Counted from the stretch's first letter, positions 45,416 to 55,338 are shown. The stretch is DNA of 64,000 nt from Modestobacter marinus (GCF_019799945.1 NZ_JABGCH010000021.1:1-64000), one strand, 5' to 3'. The notes: generated by a model from the letters alone, not told the origin. Program-made: numbers and translations.

Positions 45416-47272
45416 ATGGGCAGCACTGTGACGACTCCTGCCTCCACCGATCCTGCCCGGATCCGGAACTTCTGCATCATCGCCCACATCGACCACGGCA
45501 AGTCGACGCTGGCCGACCGGATGCTCGAGGTGACCGGGATCGTCGAGGGGCGCAACATGCGCGCCCAGTACCTCGACCGGATGGACATCGAGCGGGAACG
45601 CGGCATCACCATCAAGGCGCAGAACGTGCGCCTGCCGTGGACCCCGCGCTCCGGCGCGGACAGCAGCACCGAGTACGTGCTGGACATGATCGACACCCCC
45701 GGGCACGTCGACTTCACCTACGAGGTGTCCCGCTCGCTGGCCGCCTGCGAGGGCGCCGTGCTGCTGGTCGACGCCGCGCAGGGGATCGAGGCCCAGACGC
45801 TGGCGAACCTGTACCTGGCCATCGAGAACGACCTGACGATCATCCCGGTGCTCAACAAGATCGACCTGCCGGCCGCGCAGCCGGAGAAGTACGCCGGCGA
45901 GATCGCGCACATCATCGGCTGCGACCCCGACGACGTGCTGCGGGTGAGCGGCAAGACCGGCGAGGGCGTCGCCGACCTGCTCGACGCCATCGTGGAGAAG
46001 ATCCCGGCTCCGGTCGGGGACGCCGCGGCTCCGGCCCGGGCGATGATCTTCGACTCGGTCTACGACATCTACCGCGGCGTCATCACCTACGTCCGCGTCG
46101 TCGACGGCCGGATCAGCAGCCGCGAGCGGATCAAGATGATGTCCACCGGCGCCGTCCACGAGCTGCTGGAGATCGGCGTCATCTCCCCGGAGCCCAAGCC
46201 GGTCGACGGGCTCGGGGTCGGCGAGGTCGGCTACTTCATCACCGGCGTGAAGGACGTCCGCCAGTCCCGCGTCGGTGACACCGTCACCCTGCAGCACAAG
46301 CCGGCCAGCGAGCCGATCGGCGGTTACAGCGACCCGAAGCCGATGGTCTACTCCGGGCTCTACCCGATCGACGGCAGCGAGTACCAGCTGCTGCGCGAGT
46401 CGCTGGACAAGCTGCTGCTCAACGACGCGGCGCTGCTCTACGAACCGGAGACGTCGGCGGCCCTGGGCTTCGGCTTCCGGGTGGGTTTCCTCGGCCTGCT
46501 GCACTTGGAGATCGTCCGCGAGCGGCTGGAGCGGGAGAGCGGGCTGAGCCTGATCTCCACCGCGCCCAACGTCGTCTACCGGGTGGTGATGGAGGACCGC
46601 TCGGAGGTCGTGGTCACCAATCCCAGCGACTGGCCGGCCGGCAAGATCGACACGGTCTACGAGCCGATCGTCAACGCCACGATCATCGCCCCCAGCGACT
46701 ACACCGGCACGATCATGGAGCTGTGCCAGAGCCGCCGCGGTGCGCTCAAGGGCATGGACTACCTCAGCGAGTCCCGGGTCGAGCTGCGCTACGTCCTGCC
46801 GCTCGGCGAGATCATCTTCGACTTTTTCGACGCGCTGAAGTCGCGCACCCGCGGCTACGCCTCGCTCGACTACGCCGAGGCCGGTGAGCAGGAGGCGCAG
46901 CTGGTGAAGGTGGACATCCTGCTGCAGGGCGAGGCGGTCGACGCGTTCAGCGCCATCGTGCACAAGGACAAGGCGTACAGCTACGGCGTGATGATGGCCG
47001 GCAAGCTGCGCGAGCTGATCCCGCGGCAGCAGTTCGAGGTGCCGATCCAGGCCGCCGTCGGGTCGCGGGTGATTGCCCGCGAGACCGTCCGCGCCATCCG
47101 CAAGGACGTGCTGGCCAAGTGCTACGGGGGTGACATCACCCGCAAGCGCAAGCTGCTGGAGAAGCAGAAGGAGGGGAAGAAGCGGATGAAGATGGTCGGC
47201 CGCGTCGAGGTCCCCCAGGAGGCCTTCGTGGCCGCGCTCTCCACCAACGAGTCGACCGCCTCGAAGAAGTGA
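45416..47272 (+). CDS. lepA: Elongation factor 4 (LepA)
   Basis: Translational GTPase that back-translocates or remodels stalled ribosomes. The 618 residues have G1 [12 protein letters not shown]3 DTPGHVDF, G4 NKIDLP, domain II, the [14 protein letters not shown] segment, and the LepA-specific C-terminal domain with [13 protein letters not shown] at the end. The ATG at 45416 is chosen because GGGGGA lies ~12 nt upstream; a GTG at 45428 is possible. It is divergent from rpsT. Confidence 0.97.
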   Translation: MGSTVTTPASTDPARIRNFCIIAHIDHGKSTLADRMLEVTGIVEGRNMRAQYLDRMDIERERGITIKAQNVRLPWTPRSGADSSTEYVLDMIDTPGHVDFTYEVSRSLAACEGAVLLVDAAQGIEAQTLANLYLAIENDLTIIPVLNKIDLPAAQPEKYAGEIAHIIGCDPDDVLRVSGKTGEGVADLLDAIVEKIPAPVGDAAAPARAMIFDSVYDIYRGVITYVRVVDGRISSRERIKMMSTGAVHELLEIGVISPEPKPVDGLGVGEVGYFITGVKDVRQSRVGDTVTLQHKPASEPIGGYSDPKPMVYSGLYPIDGSEYQLLRESLDKLLLNDAALLYEPETSAALGFGFRVGFLGLLHLEIVRERLERESGLSLISTAPNVVYRVVMEDRSEVVVTNPSDWPAGKIDTVYEPIVNATIIAPSDYTGTIMELCQSRRGALKGMDYLSESRVELRYVLPLGEIIFDFFDALKSRTRGYASLDYAEAGEQEAQLVKVDILLQGEAVDAFSAIVHKDKAYSYGVMMAGKLRELIPRQQFEVPIQAAVGSRVIARETVRAIRKDVLAKCYGGDITRKRKLLEKQKEGKKRMKMVGRVEVPQEAFVAALSTNESTASKK

Positions 47273-47345
47273 GCGAGCTTGCCAGCTCACCGATGAGCAG
47301 AGCAGTGGGCGGCACGCCTCCGGCGAGCGCCAGCGAGCCGGTGGC

Positions 47346-48002
47346 GTGAGCGGCCGGGTCCTCGCCGTCTGCGTCTCCGGCACGGACCTGCTGCCGCTGC
47401 CCGGCCGCCGGCCCGGCCGCAGCGGCATCGACAAGCGGCCGGTCGACGGCCGGGTCGCCGTCGGCGAGCTGGGTCTGGACGGCGACGTCCAGGTCAACCG
47501 GAAGTACCACGGCGGCGAGGGGCAGGCGGTCTACGCCTACGCCCAGGAGGACGCCGACTGGTGGGCCGCTGAGCTCGGCCGCGACCTCCCCCCGGGCCGG
47601 TTCGGTGAGAACCTGCGCACCAGCGGCTTCGACCTGACCAACGCCGTCCTGGGGGAGCGCTGGGCGGTGGGCACGGCGCTGTTCGAGGTGACCGCCTGCC
47701 GCATCCCGTGCGCCAACTTCGAGCGGTTCTGGGACGTGCCCCGGCTGGTCAAGCGGTTCACCGCGCAGGGGGCCAGCGGCGCCTACCTGCGGGTGCTGCA
47801 GACCGGCGAGGTGGGTGCCGGGGACGGGGTCGAGGTGGTGGCCCGCCCCGACCACGGCGTCACCACCGGCCTGCTGTTCCGCGCCACCACGACCCAGAAG
47901 CACCGGATCGCCGAGATCGCCCCCGCGCTGGCCCACCTGCCGGTCAAGGACCAGCCGAAGGTCGCCGCGAAGATCGACCGGCTGCTGGCCGCCCGCGCCT
48001 GA
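47346..48002 (+). CDS. MOSC domain protein (YiiM-like)
   Basis: A 218-residue protein related to the C-terminal domain of molybdenum cofactor sulfurase. Motifs are VGELGLDGDVQVNRKYHGGEGQAVYAY, GRFGENLRTSGFDL and the conserved cysteine in TACRIPCANFERF. YiiM-type members are linked to molybdenum-cofactor-dependent reduction of N-hydroxylated bases. The specific role here is unknown. The stop codon lies in the first unit of a 33-bp tandem repeat. Confidence 0.85.
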   Translation: MSGRVLAVCVSGTDLLPLPGRRPGRSGIDKRPVDGRVAVGELGLDGDVQVNRKYHGGEGQAVYAYAQEDADWWAAELGRDLPPGRFGENLRTSGFDLTNAVLGERWAVGTALFEVTACRIPCANFERFWDVPRLVKRFTAQGASGAYLRVLQTGEVGAGDGVEVVARPDHGVTTGLLFRATTTQKHRIAEIAPALAHLPVKDQPKVAAKIDRLLAARA

Positions 48003-48083
48003 CGGCGCCGGGTCGCGCTGGTCGCCCGCGCCTGACGGCGCCGGGCCGCGCCGGTCGCCCGCGCGTGACGGCGCCGGGCCGCA
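47991..48083 (+). repeat. 33-bp tandem repeat over the MOSC stop codon (2.8 copies)
   Basis: Units begin at 47991, 48024 and 48057 with GCCCGCGCCTGACGGCGCCG; the third is 27 bp long. The first unit supplies the last codons and TGA of the MOSC gene. The GACGGCGCCG core is partly self-complementary. Confidence 0.85.
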
Positions 48084-48169
48084 CTCCCCGCCGCCGTCCG
48101 CGGCGGTGCCGCGGCCCCTGCCCTGCACGCGCTCCCTCGTCTACCTTTCGGGCGGGCAGCGAAGGGTGG

Positions 48170-51100
48170 GTGGTCGGCACGACCGAACTGCGGGTCAACC
48201 TGCTGGGTGAGCTCACGGCGACGTGCGCCGGGGCGCCTCTCGACCTGGGCGGTCCACGGCAGCGCGCCGTCCTGGCCGTCCTGCTGCTCGCCCGTGGCGA
48301 GATCGTGCCCGCCGACCGCCTCGCCGAGTCCGTCTGGGGCGACCACCCGCCGGCCGACACCAGCGGCGCGCTGCAGGCCTACATCTCCCACCTGCGCCGC
48401 CGGCTCGAACCGGGCACCGCCGCGCGCACCCGCTCGGCCGTGATCGTGCGGCAGGGGCCCGGCTACGCCGTCCGGCTGCCCGGCGACGCCGTGGACGCAT
48501 GGCGGTTCGAGACCCTGGTGCTCCAGGCGGCGAGTGCGCCTCCCGCGCAGGCCGTGGAGCTGCTGGCCGAGGCGCTCGGGCTGTGGCGGGGGCCGGCCCT
48601 CGCCGACTACACCGACGCGCCCTGGGCCGAGGCCGAGATCGGACGGCTCACCGAGCTGCGCGCCGCCGCGCGGGAAAAGCTGCTCGCCGCCCGCCTGGAC
48701 CTCGGCGAGGCCGCGCTGCTCATCCCCGACCTGGAGGCCATGGTCGCCGAGGAACCCCTGCGGGAGGAGCGCTGGCGACTGCTCGCCCTCGCCCTCTACC
48801 GGTCCGACCGGCAGGCCGACGCCCTCGCCGCGCTCCGCCGGGCGCGCGCCACGCTGGCCGACGAGCTCGGCGTCGACCCCGGCCCGGCGCTGCGCGAGCT
48901 GGAGGACGCCGTCCTGGCCCAGTCGCCCGCGCTGCGGGGGCCGCCGCGGCGCGCGCCCGGGCCGGCACCGCGCCCGCCGGCCGCCCGGGCGGTGCCCGAC
49001 GACCTGGCCGACCGCGACCGTGAGCTCGCCGCGGTCGGAGAGGCCCTGGACGGGCTCGCCGAGGGCCGCCCCGGGCTGCTGCTGGTCGAGGGACCGGCCG
49101 GCATCGGCAAGACGCGGCTGCTGGCCGAGGCCCGCCGACTGGCGGCCGAGCGCTCCGTGCGGGTGCTCACCGCCCGCGGCAGCCCGCTGGAGAAGGCGTT
49201 CGGCTTCGGCGCCGTCCGGCAGCTGTTCGAGCCCGAGCTCACGGCGGCCGACCGGCGCGAGGAGCTGCTCAGCGGTGCCGCAGCCCCGGCCCGCGCGGTC
49301 TTCGACCTGACCCCGGGCGAGGCCCAGGAGGGCTCCTTCGCCGCGCTGCACGGGCTGTACTGGCTGGCGGTCAAGCTCACCGTCGCCGGCCCGCTGCTGC
49401 TGTCCGTCGACGACCTGCAGTGGTGCGACAGCGCGTCGCTGCGCTGCCTGGCCTACCTGGTCCGCCGGCTGGACGACGTCCCGGTGCTGGTCGTGGGCAC
49501 GGTCCGGACCGGGGAACAGCACGAGGACGAGGAGCTGCTCGCCGAGCTGGCGCTGGAGCCCACGGCGGTCGTCGTCCGTCCCGCTCCGCTGTCGCCGGAG
49601 GCGACGACCCGCATCGTCGGCCGCCGGCTGGGGGAGCCGGTGTCGCCGCTGTTCGCCCGCGCCTGCCACCGGACCACCTCGGGCAACCCGCTGCTGCTGC
49701 GGCAGCTGCTGCGCGGGTTGGAGGCCGACCGGGTGCGGCCCGACGCCGCGCATGCGGACACCGTCGTCGCCGTCGGCTCCCGGGCGGTGTCCAGCATGGT
49801 GCTGGTCCGGCTCCGCCGGGTCCCGCCCGACGTCCCCGCGGTGGCCCGGGCGGCGGCCGTGCTCGGGGACGGCGCACCGCTCCCGGTCGTCGCCGCGCTG
49901 GCCGGGCTGCCCGAGCAGCAGACGGCGGCGGCCCTCGCCGTCCTGGCCCGGGTCGAGATCGTCAAGGACGAGCAGCCGCTGGCCTTCGTCCACCCGCTGG
50001 TCCGCGACGCCGTGTACCGCGACCTGCCGGCCGCCGAGCGCGGGCTGCGGCACGAGGAGGCGGCCCGGCTGCTGCGCGCGGCCGGCGCCAGCGACGAGCA
50101 GGTCGCGGCCCACCTGCTGCTCGCCCCGCCGCGCGCCGACGAGGGCACCACCGAGGTGCTACGCCGGGCGGCGCGGACCGCGGCCGACCGGGGCGCCTCC
50201 GACAGCGCCGTGACCTACCTGCGGCGGGCGCTCACCGAGCCGCCGTCGCTGCGGTCGCTGCCCGACGTGCTGATCGAGCTGGGGACGGTCGAGGCGCTGG
50301 TCGACGGCGCCTCCAGCACCGGCCACCTGCTGCGGGCCTACGCGCTGGTCGACGACGCGCGGACCCGTGCGGACCTGGCGATCGTGATCGCCCGTACCCA
50401 CGTCTTCGCCAGCCCGCCGGGCACCGCCACCGCCTTCGCCCGGGAGGCCGGTGCGGTGCTGCCGGCCGAGCTGACCGACCACCGGCAGGCGCTGGTCGCG
50501 CTGGAACGGACCAGCGGCTACATGCATGGCCTGGACCCCGCCGTGTGGCGGACGCCGACGCCCCCGGAGCCGGAGGGGGACGGCGACGGGGCCCGGATGC
50601 TCGCCGCCTCGCTGGCGTTCGAGACCACCCTGGCCGGGCAGGACCGGGCCCGCGCCGTCGAGCTGGCCCGCGCCGCCCTCGCCGGGGACCGGCTGTGGAC
50701 CGTCGACAGCGGGCTGTTTTGGATCGTGGCCGCCGTCGTCCGGGTGCTCGCCGACGACGACCTCGGGGACTTCTGGCACCGGGCCCGGGCGGCGGCCCAC
50801 GCGCAGGGGTCGCTGTTCGCCGTGCACTCGACCAACCTCTGGCAGGGGTTCTGGCACTGGCGGCGGGGTGAGCTGGACGAGGCGCTCACCTGCCTGCGGG
50901 ATGCCCTCGACCAGTCCCAGATGTGGGGCGGCACCGAGCTCGGCGACTCGTACACCCGGGCCTTCGAGATCGCCTGCCACCTCGACCGCGGGGACCTCCC
51001 CGCCGCCCGCCGGGCCGCGGACGCCGGGCTGGCCGGGCCGCACCCCGGGGAAGGAGGCCGGCTGCTCCAGCACGGTGTCGCCCGGCTGCTCGTCGCGGAG

Positions 51101-51763
51101 GGCAGGTACGAGGAGGCCCTTGGCACCGTCGTGCGCATCCCCGCGCCCGTGCCGATCCCGAACCCGGTGTGGCACCCCTGGCGGGGCACCGGCGCGCTGG
51201 CGCTGGCCGGCCTCGGCCGCACCGACGAGGCGGTGGAGCTGGCGGAGGAGGAGGTCCGGCTGCTGCGGCGGTGGGGTGCGCCCAGCCATCTCGGCGCCGC
51301 GCTGCGCCTGCTCGGTGAGCTGCGCGGCCCGGCGGGGCTGGCCGACCTGCGCGAGGCGGTGGAGGTGCTGACGCCCACCTCGGCCGCGGTCGAGCTGGGC
51401 CGGGCGGGCTGCGCGCTGGGCCGCCGTCCGGACGTGCCCGACGAGGAGGCGGAGCCGTTGCTGCGCGCCGCGAGCGAGACCGCGCACCAGCGGGGCGCGG
51501 CGGGGGTCCTCGCGGAGGCCTGCGCGGCGCTCGAGGCGCGTGGGCTGGCCGACGAGCCCCGGCCCGCCGCCGAGCACCTGTCCACGACCGAGCGCCGCAT
51601 CCTCGACCTGACCGCGGCCGGCCTCGACGTCCGCGAGGTCGCCGAGCGGCTGTACCTCGCGCCGGGCACGGTCAACTCGGTGCTGCAGGCCGCGGACGGC
51701 GACCGCCTCAAGTTCCTCTCAAGTCCGCCGACCGACGCTGTCCACCGCGCTGAGACGAGGTGA
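48170..51763 (+). CDS. SARP-type regulator with AAA ATPase and C-terminal HTH
   Basis: A 1197-residue AfsR/SARP-like activator. An OmpR-like winged helix covers ~1-105 (LGGPRQRAVLAVLLLARGE, ADRLAESVWGD), then the BTAD helical domain ~106-250. An AAA/STAND ATPase has Walker A GPAGIGKT (308-315) and Walker B LLLSVDDLQW (~410). A long TPR-like helical region runs ~580-1120. A LuxR-type HTH begins LSTTERRILDLTAAGLDVREVAERLYLAPGTV, but after it the usual recognition-helix end is replaced by unrelated sequence, so the last helix may be degenerate or frameshifted. The GTG at 48170 is the first start after the tandem repeat. The next gene overlaps the stop (GTGA), so it likely controls the flavoprotein genes. 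Confidence 0.88.
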   Translation: MVGTTELRVNLLGELTATCAGAPLDLGGPRQRAVLAVLLLARGEIVPADRLAESVWGDHPPADTSGALQAYISHLRRRLEPGTAARTRSAVIVRQGPGYAVRLPGDAVDAWRFETLVLQAASAPPAQAVELLAEALGLWRGPALADYTDAPWAEAEIGRLTELRAAAREKLLAARLDLGEAALLIPDLEAMVAEEPLREERWRLLALALYRSDRQADALAALRRARATLADELGVDPGPALRELEDAVLAQSPALRGPPRRAPGPAPRPPAARAVPDDLADRDRELAAVGEALDGLAEGRPGLLLVEGPAGIGKTRLLAEARRLAAERSVRVLTARGSPLEKAFGFGAVRQLFEPELTAADRREELLSGAAAPARAVFDLTPGEAQEGSFAALHGLYWLAVKLTVAGPLLLSVDDLQWCDSASLRCLAYLVRRLDDVPVLVVGTVRTGEQHEDEELLAELALEPTAVVVRPAPLSPEATTRIVGRRLGEPVSPLFARACHRTTSGNPLLLRQLLRGLEADRVRPDAAHADTVVAVGSRAVSSMVLVRLRRVPPDVPAVARAAAVLGDGAPLPVVAALAGLPEQQTAAALAVLARVEIVKDEQPLAFVHPLVRDAVYRDLPAAERGLRHEEAARLLRAAGASDEQVAAHLLLAPPRADEGTTEVLRRAARTAADRGASDSAVTYLRRALTEPPSLRSLPDVLIELGTVEALVDGASSTGHLLRAYALVDDARTRADLAIVIARTHVFASPPGTATAFAREAGAVLPAELTDHRQALVALERTSGYMHGLDPAVWRTPTPPEPEGDGDGARMLAASLAFETTLAGQDRARAVELARAALAGDRLWTVDSGLFWIVAAVVRVLADDDLGDFWHRARAAAHAQGSLFAVHSTNLWQGFWHWRRGELDEALTCLRDALDQSQMWGGTELGDSYTRAFEIACHLDRGDLPAARRAADAGLAGPHPGEGGRLLQHGVARLLVAEGRYEEALGTVVRIPAPVPIPNPVWHPWRGTGALALAGLGRTDEAVELAEEEVRLLRRWGAPSHLGAALRLLGELRGPAGLADLREAVEVLTPTSAAVELGRAGCALGRRPDVPDEEAEPLLRAASETAHQRGAAGVLAEACAALEARGLADEPRPAAEHLSTTERRILDLTAAGLDVREVAERLYLAPGTVNSVLQAADGDRLKFLSSPPTDAVHRAETR

Positions 51764-53154
51764 CCGTGACGCAGCAGCAGAGGCCGATCCCCGCCCGCAT
51801 CCGGGCGGAGGGCCTGCGTGGGCTGTGCGGGGGATCGGTGCACCTGCCCGGTGACCCGGCCTACGACATGGCCCGCTCGCCGTGGAACCTGCAGCTGTCC
51901 GACCACCCGGCCGCGGTGGTCTACCCGGCGTTCCCGGACGAGGTGGCCGACGTCCTGCGCACGGCCTGCGCGGCCGGGCTGTCGGTGGCGCCGCAGGGGA
52001 CCGGGCACGGCGCGCCGCCCCTGCACGGCCACCTGACCGAGGCCGTGCTGCTGCGCACCTCGGCGATGAGCGAGCTCGTGGTGGACGTCGGCCGGCGCAG
52101 CGCGCGGGTCGGCGCGGGCGTGCTGTGGGGGGACCTCACCGACGCCGCCGGACGGGTCGGGCTGGCCGCCCGGCACCCGTCGTCCCCGGACGTCGGCGTC
52201 GTCGGGTACTCACTCGGCGGCGGCATCGGCTGGTACGCGCGCCGGCTCGGGCTGCAGTGCAACGCGGTCACCGCGGTCGAGCTGGTGCTCGCCGACGGCA
52301 CCTTCGTCCGGGCCACCGCCGACGACGACGCCGACCTGTTCTGGGCGCTGCGCGGCGGGGCGGCCCCGCTGGGCGTCGTGACCGCGCTGGAGTTCGACCT
52401 GTTCCCGCTCGACACCGTCGTCGCGGGCTTCCTGGCCTGGGACTGGACCGCCGTCGACCGGGTGCTGCCGGCCTGGGTGGCGTGGTGCGCCGACGCGCCG
52501 GAGGAGGCGACCACCGCCTTCCGGCTGCTGGAGGTCCCGTCGGCGGAGGAGTTCCCCGCGCACCTGCGCGGGCGGCGGCTGGCGATGGTGGACGGCGCCG
52601 TCCTGGGGGACGACGGGTCCGCCGCCGACGTCCTCGCCCCGCTGCGGGCGCTCGCCCCGGAGCTCGACACCGTCGCCCGGGTGGCCGCCGCGTCGCTCGC
52701 CCGGCTGCACCTGGACCCCGAGGGGCCGACGCCGGCCTACGCCAGCAGCACGCTCGTCGCCGGCCTGCCCGACGCCGCGATCGGCGCAGTCATCGACGCC
52801 GTGGGCCCCGGCTCGGGCACCCGGCTGGCCGCCGCCGAGCTGCGCCAGCTCGGTGGCGTGCTGTCCCGGCCGGACCCGGACGGCGGCGCGCTGTCCTTCC
52901 TCGACGGGGCCTTCCTCGCCCTCGGTCTGGGCCTCGAGGGCGGGCCGGAGGACTGGCCGCAGCAGCGGGCCGCCGCGGCCCGCTTTCTCTCCGCGCTGGA
53001 GCCGTGGGCGACCGGCCGGCACTACCTGCCGATGCTCGACGAGCCGGTCGACACCCGGAAGGTCTTCCCGCCCGGGGTGCACGCCCGGCTGTCGGCGATC
53101 CGGCACAGCGTGGACCCCCGCGGGCTGTTCGTCGCGCCGCACGCCCTGGCTTGA
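51760..53154 (+). CDS. FAD-linked oxidoreductase 1 (VAO/BBE type)
   Basis: A 464-residue VAO-family flavoprotein. The PCMH FAD-binding domain has the YPAFPDEVADVLRTA strand-helix, GTGHGAPP (His is the likely covalent FAD site) and DVGVVGYSLGGGIGWYARRLGL. DLFWALRGGAAPLGVVTALEFDL is strongly typical. The C-terminal berberine-bridge segment is only weakly visible. The protein is cytoplasmic; it has no signal peptide. The GTG overlaps the SARP stop. It is a paralogue of the gene at 53252-54649. The substrate is unknown. Confidence 0.88.
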   Translation: MTVTQQQRPIPARIRAEGLRGLCGGSVHLPGDPAYDMARSPWNLQLSDHPAAVVYPAFPDEVADVLRTACAAGLSVAPQGTGHGAPPLHGHLTEAVLLRTSAMSELVVDVGRRSARVGAGVLWGDLTDAAGRVGLAARHPSSPDVGVVGYSLGGGIGWYARRLGLQCNAVTAVELVLADGTFVRATADDDADLFWALRGGAAPLGVVTALEFDLFPLDTVVAGFLAWDWTAVDRVLPAWVAWCADAPEEATTAFRLLEVPSAEEFPAHLRGRRLAMVDGAVLGDDGSAADVLAPLRALAPELDTVARVAAASLARLHLDPEGPTPAYASSTLVAGLPDAAIGAVIDAVGPGSGTRLAAAELRQLGGVLSRPDPDGGALSFLDGAFLALGLGLEGGPEDWPQQRAAAARFLSALEPWATGRHYLPMLDEPVDTRKVFPPGVHARLSAIRHSVDPRGLFVAPHALA

Positions 53155-53251
53155 GCCCCGCCGCCAAGGACGGCTCAAGAGCCCGGCAAGACCGCGGCGG
53201 CACCGTCCCTCCAGACGTCATCCGGACGTCGCCCCGGACCTGGAGGATCCC

Positions 53252-54649
53252 GTGACCTCACTCCTCGACACCGCCGTCGACGAGACCACCGCCGTCGACG
53301 CCCCGTTCGACGTGCTCGACGCCGTCCTGACCGGCTCGGTGCACACGCCCGACGACCCCGGCTACGGCCCGCTGGTCTCGCCGTGGAACCTCGCCGTGCC
53401 CGTGCAGCCGGCCGCCGTGGTCGACGCGCGGACGGCGCAGGACGTCGCCACGGCGGTGCGCTTCGCTGGCGCCTTCGGGTTGCGCGTCGGCGTCCAGGCC
53501 ACCGGCCACGGCGCCGTACCCGGCATCACCGGGGACCTGCTGATCTCCACCAAGGGCCTGGACGAGCTCACCGTGCACCCGGAGGGCTGGGCCCGGGTGG
53601 GCGCCGGCGTGAAGTGGCTCCGGGTCATCGAGGCCGCGGCCCCGCTCGGGCTCGCCCCGCTCAACGGGTCCTCCAGCGACGTCGGTGTCGTCGGCTACAC
53701 CACCGGCGGCGGCGTGGGCCCGATGACGCGGACGCACGGCCTGGCCGCCGACCGGGTTCGCGCGTTCGACGTCGTCACCGGCGACGGCGTGCTGCGCCGG
53801 GTGACCCCCACCGAGCACCCCGACCTGTTCTGGGCGCTGCGCGGCGGCAAGGGCACGACCGGCATCGTCACCGCCGTCGAGTTCGACCTGCTGCGCATGT
53901 CCACCTTCTACGGCGGCGCCATCTACTTCGACGGCGCGGACACCGCCCGGGTGGTCGAGGCGTGGCGGCACTGGTCGGCGACCCTGCCGGAGGAGGGGAC
54001 GACGTCCTTCGTCATCTTCCAGCTGCCGCCGCTGGAGTTCGTGCCGCCGCCGCTGGCCGGGCGGATGACCCTCGGCGTCCGGTTCCTGTGGACCGGCGAC
54101 CCGGCGGAGGGCGCGCGGCTGCTCGACCAGCTGCGCGCGGTCGCCCCGGTGGTCCTGGACGACGCCGCGCTGAAGCCGTACACCGCCGTCGACTCGGTGC
54201 ACGCCGACCCGGTCGACCCGATGCCGGTGATCGACCCCGCGATCCTGCTGCGCGACTTCCCGGCCGAGGCGGCCGAGCTGCTGCTCGCCGTCGCCGGACC
54301 CGGCTCGGGGTCGCCGCAGGTGCTGGTCGAGGTGCGCCAGCTGGGCGGGGCGTACGCCCGCGAGGCCGAGCACCCCAACGCCTTCGACCACCGCGCCGCC
54401 CGCTACAGCGTGCTCGTCGTCGGCATGGCACCCGACCCGGCGGCCCCGGGGCACGCCGAGGCGGTCTTCAGCGCCCTCGCCGACTGGGACACCGGCACCG
54501 TGTGGCCCAACTTCGGCCCGGTGCACGACGCGCGGTCGGCCCGGCGGGCCTACGGCGAGGCGACCCGGCGGCGTCTCGCCGAGATCGTGGCGGCCTACGA
54601 CCCGGACGGCGTCCTGACGCTGGGCCGCTGGACCCGGGAGACCGACTAG
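53252..54649 (+). CDS. FAD-linked oxidoreductase 2 (VAO/BBE type)
   Basis: A 465-residue paralogue of the preceding flavoprotein. It has QATGHGAVPG (probable covalent-FAD His), SSSDVGVVGYTTGGGVGPMTRTHGLAADRV and DLFWALRGGKGTTGIVTAVEFDL. GGAGG lies 5 nt before the GTG at 53252, so it has its own ribosome binding site. Duplicated VAO flavoproteins beside a SARP regulator suggest a small oxidative pathway. The gene ends in TAG. Confidence 0.88.
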   Translation: MTSLLDTAVDETTAVDAPFDVLDAVLTGSVHTPDDPGYGPLVSPWNLAVPVQPAAVVDARTAQDVATAVRFAGAFGLRVGVQATGHGAVPGITGDLLISTKGLDELTVHPEGWARVGAGVKWLRVIEAAAPLGLAPLNGSSSDVGVVGYTTGGGVGPMTRTHGLAADRVRAFDVVTGDGVLRRVTPTEHPDLFWALRGGKGTTGIVTAVEFDLLRMSTFYGGAIYFDGADTARVVEAWRHWSATLPEEGTTSFVIFQLPPLEFVPPPLAGRMTLGVRFLWTGDPAEGARLLDQLRAVAPVVLDDAALKPYTAVDSVHADPVDPMPVIDPAILLRDFPAEAAELLLAVAGPGSGSPQVLVEVRQLGGAYAREAEHPNAFDHRAARYSVLVVGMAPDPAAPGHAEAVFSALADWDTGTVWPNFGPVHDARSARRAYGEATRRRLAEIVAAYDPDGVLTLGRWTRETD

Positions 54650-54709
54650 CGTGAACCCCCGGTCCGGCGGGACCGCCGGACCGGGGATCCAGCCTGAGCG
54701 GAGTCCGCC

Positions 54710-55015
54710 ATGACCTACGGGTTCGTCATGGACGTGCCGGCGCCGATCGAGCTCTACGACGCCCTGCACGCGGAGATCGGGCGCCGGAGCGAGGGCCGGG
54801 ACGACGGCCTGCTGCTCCACCTCGGCCGGGCCACCGACGACGGCTTCCAGGTCCTCGAGATCTGGGAGTCGAAGGAGCACTGCGACCGGTACGACGCCGA
54901 GGTCGTCGCTCCCGCGCTCGCCGAGCTGGCGGACGGGCAACCCGCCGCGCAGCCGGCGAAGCAGGAGTTCGAGCCGCGCGGGCTGGTCATCCCCGGCGCC
55001 GCCGTCAGGGTGTGA
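54710..55015 (+). CDS. Small ABM-like hypothetical protein
   Basis: A 101-residue protein whose pattern (FVMDVPAPIELYDALHAEIG, LLLHLGRATDDGFQVLEIWESKEHCDRYDAEVVAPAL) resembles dimeric alpha-beta barrel proteins such as antibiotic-biosynthesis monooxygenases. No enzyme residues are certain. GGAG precedes the ATG. The 3' end overlaps the convergent gene by 11 bp. Confidence 0.7.
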   Translation: MTYGFVMDVPAPIELYDALHAEIGRRSEGRDDGLLLHLGRATDDGFQVLEIWESKEHCDRYDAEVVAPALAELADGQPAAQPAKQEFEPRGLVIPGAAVRV

Positions 55016-55325
55016 CGGCCGCGCCGGACGCCACCTTGTAGTGGCTCACCGTGGTCTCCCGGTCGACGAGGTACCGCTCGTCCTCCGGGTAGAACACGGC
55101 CTGCTCGACGTGGTCGCCGGCGAACGCCCGGATCGCCTCGAACGACTCCCACAGGCTGAAGGTGACGACCTCCGTCCGCCCGTCGTCGAGGTCGCGGGTG
55201 AGCATCCAGGCACCCTGGTTGCCGGGCGTCCGGCGGTACTCCGCCATCCCGGTCGCCTCGATGTAGTCGACGTAGGCGTCGCGGTCCGCGGTGCGGACCC
55301 ATCCGCGCCAGATCCGGCCGATCAC
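55005..55325 (-). CDS. Antibiotic-biosynthesis monooxygenase (ABM) fold protein
   Basis: A 106-residue ferredoxin-like protein: a WRGWVRTADRDAYVDYIE strand-helix, PGNQGAWMLTRDLDDGRTEVVTFSLWESFEAIRAF (typical of the ABM/heme-degrading group) and a closing Tyr/Asp region. The function is not assignable. It is convergent with the ABM-like gene at 54710 and precedes nothing on its strand for ~300 bp. Confidence 0.75.
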   Translation of the reverse strand: MIGRIWRGWVRTADRDAYVDYIEATGMAEYRRTPGNQGAWMLTRDLDDGRTEVVTFSLWESFEAIRAFAGDHVEQAVFYPEDERYLVDRETTVSHYKVASGAAVTP

Positions 55326-55338
55326 AGCGGTCCTCCGT

